NCBI RefSeq assembly: GCF_009862265.1
Contig: NZ_WWGX01000044.1
Coordinates: forward strand, 62,001 to 126,000
Origin: Streptomyces sp. SID8352
GTDB lineage: Bacteria; Actinomycetota; Actinomycetes; Streptomycetales; Streptomycetaceae
Length of the DNA: 64,000 nucleotides
Direction: 5' to 3'
Part shown: piece after piece, positions 59,009-64,000 of the stretch
Layout of the letters: each line of letters opens with the position of its first letter
Position numbering within the stretch: the stretch's first letter is position 1
Translations under genes and position numbers: made by a program
Notes under the pieces: model-generated
Told to the model about the DNA's origin: nothing
What the model saw: the letters and a program-made list of their open reading frames with translations, nothing else
Database searches by the model: none

Positions 59009-61330
59009 TCAGTCGGCGCGGGGGAGCAGCCGTTCGGGGCCGCCCTGCCAGGTGTCCCGGAGCTTGTGGCGCAGTTCCACCTGCCCGTCCGACAGCGGGC
59101 CCGGCGCGGCCCGGGAGGGCAGCCCGTGCACCGGCGCCCCGGGGGACACGGGCGGCTCGTAGTGGGTGGGCGCGGTGCGCAGCGCCAGGGCGGTGGTCCC
59201 GATCAGGGCGGCCGTGAAGGCGATGGCGGCCCGGGTCAGGACGCGGGCCCGGCGCTCGCTCGCGGCGCGCACCGCCGGGGGGCCGGAGGCGCGCGGCCGT
59301 CCGGCGGACGCCAGCTCGGCCAGCCGCTCGCGCAGCACGAGCGGGTCCGCCAGCTCGGGCAGCGGCCCGCGGAGGGCCTCGCGGGCGCGCATCAGCCGGC
59401 CCGCCGCCGCCGGGGTGCTGGCCTCGGTCTCCGCGGCCGTCTCCGGGAGGTCCAGGCCGACGCCGTCGTAGAGCACGAGGGTGCGGCGGTACGGCGGGGG
59501 GAGGCGCAGCAGGGCGGTCAGCAGGGCGCGCTGCTCCGGTTCGGGGGGCGGCGGCTCCGGGTTCCGGTGGGGGCGGAAGCGGTGCCAGGGGGAGAGCGCG
59601 CGGTCGTACGCCGCCGCCCGCACCCAGCCCGCCGGGTCGGGGTCGCGGGCGACCTCGGGCCACTGCTCCCAGGCGTGCCGGAAGGCCGCCTCCACCGCCT
59701 CGCGGGCCGACGCGCGGCGGCCGGTGAGCAGATAGGCCTGGCGGAGCAGGGCGGGGGCGGCGAACTCGTACAGCGCGTCGAAGGCCTGAACGGGGGTCAG
59801 GGCGGGCGGCAGCTCCTCGGGGAGGGACGCGCCGAGCGGCCGCGCCGGGAGCACGAGGCTGTCGGCGGCGGCCCCCGGCCCCCTGCGGGCGGCCGCGGAG
59901 TTCCCGCCCCCGCCCCCGGCGCGGGCCCCGGCGCCGACGGCCACCACGACGGGTACGGGCCTCGGTTCCGGGGCGGGCGGGGGCGCGGGGGCGGTGGCGG
60001 ACACGGGCCGGGCCGTACCGGCCGGTGCCGTGGCCGGGGCGGGGCCGGACTCCGTCACCGGCTCGGGCGCGGGCCCCGCCCCTCGCGGGAGCCGTGTCTT
60101 CCGGGCGGGTTTCCGCGCGCGCCGGGGGCCGGGCGCGGGTTCCGGCGCGGACGTCGGCTGCGGCTCGGCCGCCGCCTCCGGCCCGGCCGCCGATTCCCGT
60201 ACGGATGTCACGTCCGGTACGGACGCGGGCCGCGGCCCGGGTGCGCTGTCCGGTACGGGTGCCGGCTCCGCCGTGGGGCCGGATTCCGGCACGGGGGCGG
60301 CCTCCGCCGTGGGGGCGGACTCCGACACGGGGGTGCGCTCGCGCTTCGCCTTCCGCCTCGCACCGAGCCCCAGGCCGCGCCCTCGCCAGCGCGCCGGGGT
60401 GGCAGCGCGGGCGGGTGGGGACACGTCGCCCGGGGCCTGGGTGTGCTCCGGCTCCGGTGCGTGGTCCCGGGATGCGGCGCGCACGGGTTCGGGTTCGTGG
60501 TCCGGTGTCGCGGTGTGCTCCGGTTCCGGTTCGTGGGCGGTCGTTGTCATGCGTGCGGGTTCCGGTTCTTCGTCCGATGCCGTCGTGCGCGCGGGTTCTG
60601 GTTCGTCGCCCGGGGCCTGGGTGTGCTCCGGCTCCGGTGCGTGGTCCCGAGACGCGGCGCGCACGGGTTCGGGTTCGTGATCGGGGGTCGCGGTGTGCTC
60701 CGGTTCCGGTTCGTGGTCCGGGGTCCGGGTGCGGTGCGGTCTCCGCACGTCGTCCGGCGTCGTCCTGTGCGCCGGGTTCCGTTCGGGGGGCGGGGGCGCG
60801 GTGTGCTCCGGTTGCCGTACGCCGTCCGGGGCCGTCGCGGCGGCGTGTTCCCGGTCCCGGTCCCGGTCCTGTTCGTGCCGTGCCGCCGGGTGTTCCGGGG
60901 AGGGGGCCCCGTCAGGGCCCGGTGTGCGGTTCGGGCCGTGCCGGAGGCCCGGAGGGGGGCCTTGGGGCCGGGGCGGTTCGGTGGGCCGGGCCGTCGGGCC
61001 GCCGTCGCGGCACGGTCCGTCGGCGGGGGACGGTGCGTGGGCGGCCGGGGCCGGGGCGAGGGGCGGGAGCGGCTCGCGGCCGGAGGCCGACGGAAGGCGC
61101 TCCGACGGGGCGTCAGGGCGCGGCGTGACGTTCGCCAGGGAGTGCAGCAGCCTCGCGTACGCCTCCCGCTTGCGGCCGCGCGGAGTCGTGCGCCCGTTCT
61201 CCCACGCGCGGACCGTCCCGCTGGTGACGCCGACCCGTTCCGCGAGCTGAGTGCGCGTCAACGCGGCGGACTCACGCAGGCGTCGGCGCGTCGCGGGGGG
61301 AGGGAGCGGGGTCGCCGGGCTCCGTGTCAC
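59009..61330 (-). CDS. Chimeric XRE helix-turn-helix, sigma-70-like, membrane protein
   Basis: 773 residues from GTG 61330 (VTRSPATPLPPPATRRRLRESAALT), with GGAGGGG 6 bases upstream. Residues about 13-60 are an XRE-type DNA-binding domain (RTQLAERVGVTSGTVRAWENGRTTPRGRKREAYARLL). Residues 75-520 are Pro/Glu/Ala/His-rich low complexity with a duplicated 60-codon unit. Residues about 550-700 resemble ECF sigma regions 2 and 4 (FDALYEFAAPALLRQAYLLTGRRASAREAVEAAFRHAWEQWPE, LLRLPPPYRRTLVLYDGVGLDLPETAAE). One TM helix follows (LTRAAIAFTAALIGTTALAL) with a short outside tail. Both DNA-binding ends would be cytoplasmic. It is probably a membrane-tethered transcription regulator (inference). Confidence 0.83.
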   Translation of the reverse strand: MTRSPATPLPPPATRRRLRESAALTRTQLAERVGVTSGTVRAWENGRTTPRGRKREAYARLLHSLANVTPRPDAPSERLPSASGREPLPPLAPAPAAHAPSPADGPCRDGGPTARPTEPPRPQGPPPGLRHGPNRTPGPDGAPSPEHPAARHEQDRDRDREHAAATAPDGVRQPEHTAPPPPERNPAHRTTPDDVRRPHRTRTPDHEPEPEHTATPDHEPEPVRAASRDHAPEPEHTQAPGDEPEPARTTASDEEPEPARMTTTAHEPEPEHTATPDHEPEPVRAASRDHAPEPEHTQAPGDVSPPARAATPARWRGRGLGLGARRKAKRERTPVSESAPTAEAAPVPESGPTAEPAPVPDSAPGPRPASVPDVTSVRESAAGPEAAAEPQPTSAPEPAPGPRRARKPARKTRLPRGAGPAPEPVTESGPAPATAPAGTARPVSATAPAPPPAPEPRPVPVVVAVGAGARAGGGGGNSAAARRGPGAAADSLVLPARPLGASLPEELPPALTPVQAFDALYEFAAPALLRQAYLLTGRRASAREAVEAAFRHAWEQWPEVARDPDPAGWVRAAAYDRALSPWHRFRPHRNPEPPPPEPEQRALLTALLRLPPPYRRTLVLYDGVGLDLPETAAETEASTPAAAGRLMRAREALRGPLPELADPLVLRERLAELASAGRPRASGPPAVRAASERRARVLTRAAIAFTAALIGTTALALRTAPTHYEPPVSPGAPVHGLPSRAAPGPLSDGQVELRHKLRDTWQGGPERLLPRAD
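60424..60716 (-). repeat. 180-bp offset duplication in the HTH/sigma gene
   Basis: 60424-60536 and 60604-60716 are nearly identical over 113 bases (a few substitutions) at an offset of 180 bases, keeping frame. They encode HEPEPEHTATPDHEPEPVR-type repeats. Confidence 0.9.
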
Positions 61331-61434
61331 AGGGCACCCCTCCGTGCGAAAAAGTACATAACCATATATTGGGCGACACGTCGGGGCTTCGCCTGTTGCG
61401 TCGGGGAAGCGGGTGTCATTGGGAGCATGGCGGC
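61331..61434. promoter_or_regulatory. A+T-rich divergent promoter region
   Basis: 104 bases between divergent genes, with a patch (61349-61371, AAAAAGTACATAACCATATA) that is among the most A+T-rich in the window. Candidate -10 elements exist on both strands but no pair is convincing. The HTH protein may bind here (inference). Confidence 0.4.
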
Positions 61435-62994
61435 GTGATCCAGACGACCGCCCGCCGCATCCCCCTCTCCCTGCTGCGCGCCCGGTGGCGCGACCGGTGG
61501 CGCGACCGGGCGCCCGGACTGTCCGCCGGGGCGCTCGGCGGAGCGATCGCGGCCGTGCTGGGCCTGGCCGCGATCGCCGCGGTGGTGTCACTGCTGTGGG
61601 TCAGCTCGCCCTACCCCGACGGCGGCCCCGGCGGCGCCCTGCGCGTCGCGGCGGCGCTGTGGCTGCTGGGGCACGGGGCCGAACTGGTGCGTGCCGAGAC
61701 CCTGTCGGGGGTGCCCGCGCCGGTGGGCCTGACCCCGCTGCTGCTGTTCGCGCTGCCGGTGTGGCTGGTGCACCGCGCGGCGCGGGACGCGACGGACCCC
61801 GGGGACGGCGTCGGCGTGGCGGTGGGCGGCCGGGGGCCCGACGGCAGGCCAAGCGGGGCGCGCGGCGATGCCGACGGACCGCCCCCGGTCTCCGCGCGCA
61901 ACGCCTGGACCGGGGTCGTGCTCGGCTACCTCGGGGTCGCCCTGCTGGTGGCCCTCTACGCGGTGGGGGGCGCCCTGCGGCCGTCCTGGTGGGTCCTGGT
62001 GTGGCTGCCGCCGGTCGTGATGGCCGCGGCGGGCGGGGGAGCGTGGACGGCGTTCGGCCGGCCGGGCGGCCCGGTGGGCCAGATGCTGCGGAAGCTGCCC
62101 CGCCCGGTGCGGGAGCTGCTCGTGGAGCCGGACGCGCGGCTGGGCGCCGCGACGCGGGCCGCGGGCGCGGCGGCGGCGGTGCTGGCCGGGGGCGGGGCGC
62201 TGCTGGTCGGGGTCTCGGTCGTGGGGCACGGGGGCGCGGCGCGGGACGCCTTCGGGCAGCTCACCGAGGGATGGTCGGGCCGGTTCGCGGTGCTGCTGCT
62301 CTGTCTCGCGCTGGTGCCCAACGCGGCGGTCTGGGCGGCGGCGTACGCGCTCGGGCCGGGCTTCCTGCTGGGCGCGGGGCACGTGGTGGCGCCGGGCGGC
62401 TCCGACCCGACGGCCCCGCTGCCGCCCTTCCCGCTGCTCGCGGCGGTGCCGGACGCGGGGTCGGGGACGCCGTGGCACTGGGCGGTGGCGGTGGTGCCGC
62501 TGGCGGCGGGGGTGACGGCCGGGTGGTTCACCGGGCGCGCGGCGGCGGTGGGCGACCCGGACGGGGGAGGGCGGCCCTGGTCGCCGCGGAGGACGCTGGC
62601 GGCGGGGTGGCTGGCGGCGGCGGTGTGCGGGCTGCTGGCGGCGGTGCTGGCGGGGGTGGCCGGGGGGCCGCTGGGCGAGGCGCGGCTGGCCCGGTTCGGG
62701 CCGGTGTGGTGGGAGGTCGGCGGGGCGGTGCTGGTGTGGGTGGGGGTGGTGGCGACGCCGGTGGCGGTGTGCGTGCGGTGGGGAGTGGTGCGGGGGTTGG
62801 TACGGGTGCGCGTGCCGGCCGGGGGCCGGGCGGGGGGTTCCGCGGGGCGGTGGCTCCGGGCGGTGCGGGGGGCCGTCCCGGGGAGGTTCCGGCGGGGGAG
62901 CGCGGGGGCGGGCGGGGGGGGGGATTCGCCCCCGCCGCCCCTGCCCGTCCCGTCCCCGGGGGCTGCCGCCCCCGGGCCCCCGCTTCGGCCCTGA
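61435..62994 (+). CDS. DUF6350 multi-pass membrane protein (PerM-like)
   Basis: 519 residues from GTG 61435 (VIQTTARRIPLSLLRARW); GGGAG lies 9 bases upstream. About ten TM helices, among them GALGGAIAAVLGLAAIAAVVSLLWV, then VGLTPLLLFALPVWLVH, then NAWTGVVLGYLGVALLVALYAVGGAL and LAAGWLAAAVCGLLAAVLAGVAGG. The mycobacterial relative PerM (Rv0955) is tied to cell division and sits just before purN, and purN is expected just beyond this window. The final 30 residues (SPPPPLPVPSPGAAAPGPPLRP) come from a dispersed repeat that supplies the stop codon. Confidence 0.85.
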   Translation: MIQTTARRIPLSLLRARWRDRWRDRAPGLSAGALGGAIAAVLGLAAIAAVVSLLWVSSPYPDGGPGGALRVAAALWLLGHGAELVRAETLSGVPAPVGLTPLLLFALPVWLVHRAARDATDPGDGVGVAVGGRGPDGRPSGARGDADGPPPVSARNAWTGVVLGYLGVALLVALYAVGGALRPSWWVLVWLPPVVMAAAGGGAWTAFGRPGGPVGQMLRKLPRPVRELLVEPDARLGAATRAAGAAAAVLAGGGALLVGVSVVGHGGAARDAFGQLTEGWSGRFAVLLLCLALVPNAAVWAAAYALGPGFLLGAGHVVAPGGSDPTAPLPPFPLLAAVPDAGSGTPWHWAVAVVPLAAGVTAGWFTGRAAAVGDPDGGGRPWSPRRTLAAGWLAAAVCGLLAAVLAGVAGGPLGEARLARFGPVWWEVGGAVLVWVGVVATPVAVCVRWGVVRGLVRVRVPAGGRAGGSAGRWLRAVRGAVPGRFRRGSAGAGGGGDSPPPPLPVPSPGAAAPGPPLRP

Positions 62995-63104
62995 AGGGGC
63001 CGTGTCCTCAAGCGCCGGACGGGCTGGGGGTGCCCGGGTTCTGTCGCCCCGGGCCCCCGCTTCGGCCCTCAAGGGGCCCCGCCTTCACCTGCCGGACGGG
63101 CCGG
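62973..63104. repeat. Two copies of a dispersed Streptomyces intergenic repeat
   Basis: 62973-63027 and 63050-63104 share CGGGCCCCCGCTTCGGCCC at one end and GCCGGACGGGC near the other. CCTCAAGCGCCGGACGGGCTG in copy 1 resembles a word I recall as common in many Streptomyces genomes. The stop of the DUF6350 gene lies inside copy 1. Confidence 0.7.
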
Positions 63105-63116
63105 TCGGCAGCGGTG

Positions 63117-63911
63117 TCAGCTCTCCGTGCCCAGGACGCCCCGGAGCTGTTCCGGCAGGTGGCGGTTGCAGGACTGCTGGGCCTCGTTGGTCAGGGCGTC
63201 GTTCTTGCAGGTGTAGAAGTCGCGGTAGACCAGTTGGGTCGCGAAGGTGCCGAAGACCAGCAGGACCGCCAGCGAGGACGTGACCAGGCCGGTGATCGCG
63301 GCGGTGCGCTGCGGGCGGCCGTCGGTGGGCCGGGGCGGGGCCTCGGCGTCCGGGTCGGCGGCGCGGGGCTTGGCTCGGAGCGAGGCGATGCCCCAGTACA
63401 GCGCCAGCGACCCCAGCGGCAGCGCCACGTACGGCCAGTCGAAGAGGGCGAAGAACAGGGCCCACATGCCGCACAGCAGCGCGTAGCGGGCGCGGCGCTG
63501 GGCCGGGTCCGTCGGGTCCCAGCGCGGGCCCTGGCCGCCGCCCTGGCCCTCGGGGCCGGAGCCGCCGGAACTCCCGGGGCGTTCGCCGAAGCCGCCGGAG
63601 GAGCGGCCGGGCTGGCGGTCGCTCCACCCCCGGCCCCACGGGGAGCGCCCGCCGCCCTGGCCCTGGCCCTGGCCGCCCTGGCCCTGCGAGCCCTCGTCGC
63701 CCGACGGGTGCCGGGGCTGCCACGGGCTGTCGGGGCTGCCCTCGGGCGGTGCCGCGAACGGGTTGTCGTCCTGGACGGGGGCCTCCCCACGCTTCCCGCC
63801 CCCGCCGTCCGGCGGGGAGGAGGGACGTTCCCGCAGCAGCACGGCGCTGCTCTTCCCTGGCTGCGCCGACCGCTGGGGGAGCGTGATCGGTCGCAGGCTG
63901 CGGTCCGGCAT
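63117..63911 (-). CDS. Small membrane protein with Gly/Gln-rich N-terminus
   Basis: 264 residues from ATG 63911 (MPDRSLRPITLPQRSAQPGKSS); AAGGGGAAG lies 13 bases upstream. A start at GTG further in (VLLRERPSS) is possible. Residues 50-135 are Pro/Gly/Gln/Ser-rich (QGQGGQGQGQGGG). Two hydrophobic segments follow: ALLCGMWALFFALFDWPYVALPLGSLALYWGI and ITGLVTSSLAVLLVFGTFATQLV. A short outside tail has two Cys (FYTCKNDALTNEAQQSCNRHLPEQL), perhaps a disulfide. The layout is that of DUF4190-like tail-anchored proteins; function is unknown. Convergent with the DUF6350 gene. Confidence 0.82.
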   Translation of the reverse strand: MPDRSLRPITLPQRSAQPGKSSAVLLRERPSSPPDGGGGKRGEAPVQDDNPFAAPPEGSPDSPWQPRHPSGDEGSQGQGGQGQGQGGGRSPWGRGWSDRQPGRSSGGFGERPGSSGGSGPEGQGGGQGPRWDPTDPAQRRARYALLCGMWALFFALFDWPYVALPLGSLALYWGIASLRAKPRAADPDAEAPPRPTDGRPQRTAAITGLVTSSLAVLLVFGTFATQLVYRDFYTCKNDALTNEAQQSCNRHLPEQLRGVLGTES

Positions 63912-64000
63912 CAAGTGAGCGTCTTCCCCTTGGCGATAGCGAACGGTCGATAACGAACTGGCGACAAACGAGCCGCGGACCGGCCGGTGCGGGCCGTGTG
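63912..64000. other. Right edge of window
   Basis: Upstream region of the small membrane protein gene. It contains relatively A+T-rich GATAGCGAACGGTCGATAAC near 63935, possibly part of its promoter. Nothing else is recognised. Confidence 0.4.

Overview
The window is about 72% G+C or higher, its genes show strong G/C bias at third codon positions, start often at GTG, and carry several actinomycete hallmarks (GuaB3, LAXTG sortase substrate, SWIM/MoxR cluster, PspC-type two-component system). Gene content and order indicate a Streptomyces chromosome core region. From memory the order resembles the S. coelicolor stretch running from guaB through a block of clustered Ser/Thr kinases to guaA, uvrD/pcrA, sucCD and the gene before purN; this was not checked by any search.

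Layout. 1-6019: purine genes guaB (5' truncated by the window edge) and guaB3, a divergent nucleotide-sugar dehydrogenase that lacks the usual catalytic Cys, and glpD. 6878-17223: five consecutive membrane Ser/Thr protein kinase genes. Four share a kinase-TM-ectodomain plan; the second is a pseudokinase with a roughly 350-residue insertion, and the fourth has lost its ectodomain. 17455-22427: a succinate-semialdehyde-type dehydrogenase, a GMC oxidoreductase with a four-Cys cluster, and a LAXTG wall-anchored protein. 23549-25897: chorismate mutase preceded by a well-formed leader-peptide/terminator arrangement, and guaA. 26162-34674: a pyridoxamine-oxidase-fold protein, a DUF4429/SHOCT protein, membrane proteins, DoxX, and a divergent PspC / LiaSR-like envelope-stress module.

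35243-39043: an NlpC/P60 hydrolase and a decayed second copy, a TDT transporter and small unknowns. 39612-46255: pcrA/uvrD helicase, an M23 peptidase, a lipase with an unusual Leu/Pro/Gly/Ser repeat, and a B12-binding protein. 46374-55379: a SWIM-like protein and DUF5691 on the minus strand diverging from a MoxR AAA+ ATPase and a fused DUF5682-VWA protein. 56541-58635: sucCD. 59009-63911: a chimeric HTH/sigma-like/TM protein, the DUF6350 (PerM-like) membrane protein, and a small membrane protein.

The most interesting systems are these. (1) The SWIM/DUF5691 and MoxR/DUF5682-VWA operons diverge from one intergenic region that holds two copies of TTGTCRGTG, the upstream half of the RecA-NDp/PafBC DNA-damage promoter. 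The SWIM-side site and the pcrA promoter match the full TTGTCRGTG-N8-TANNNT consensus. This suggests the SWIM/MoxR/VWA system is part of the LexA-independent DNA-damage regulon. (2) The chorismate mutase gene has a promoter, an apparently leaderless 23-codon ORF with Phe-Leu-Phe-Thr-Tyr codons, and a 14-bp terminator hairpin, which looks like an undescribed aromatic amino acid attenuator. (3) Low-complexity expansions have repeatedly been inserted into coding regions here: the pseudokinase, lipase, SWIM protein, DUF5682-VWA linker, and HTH/sigma protein.
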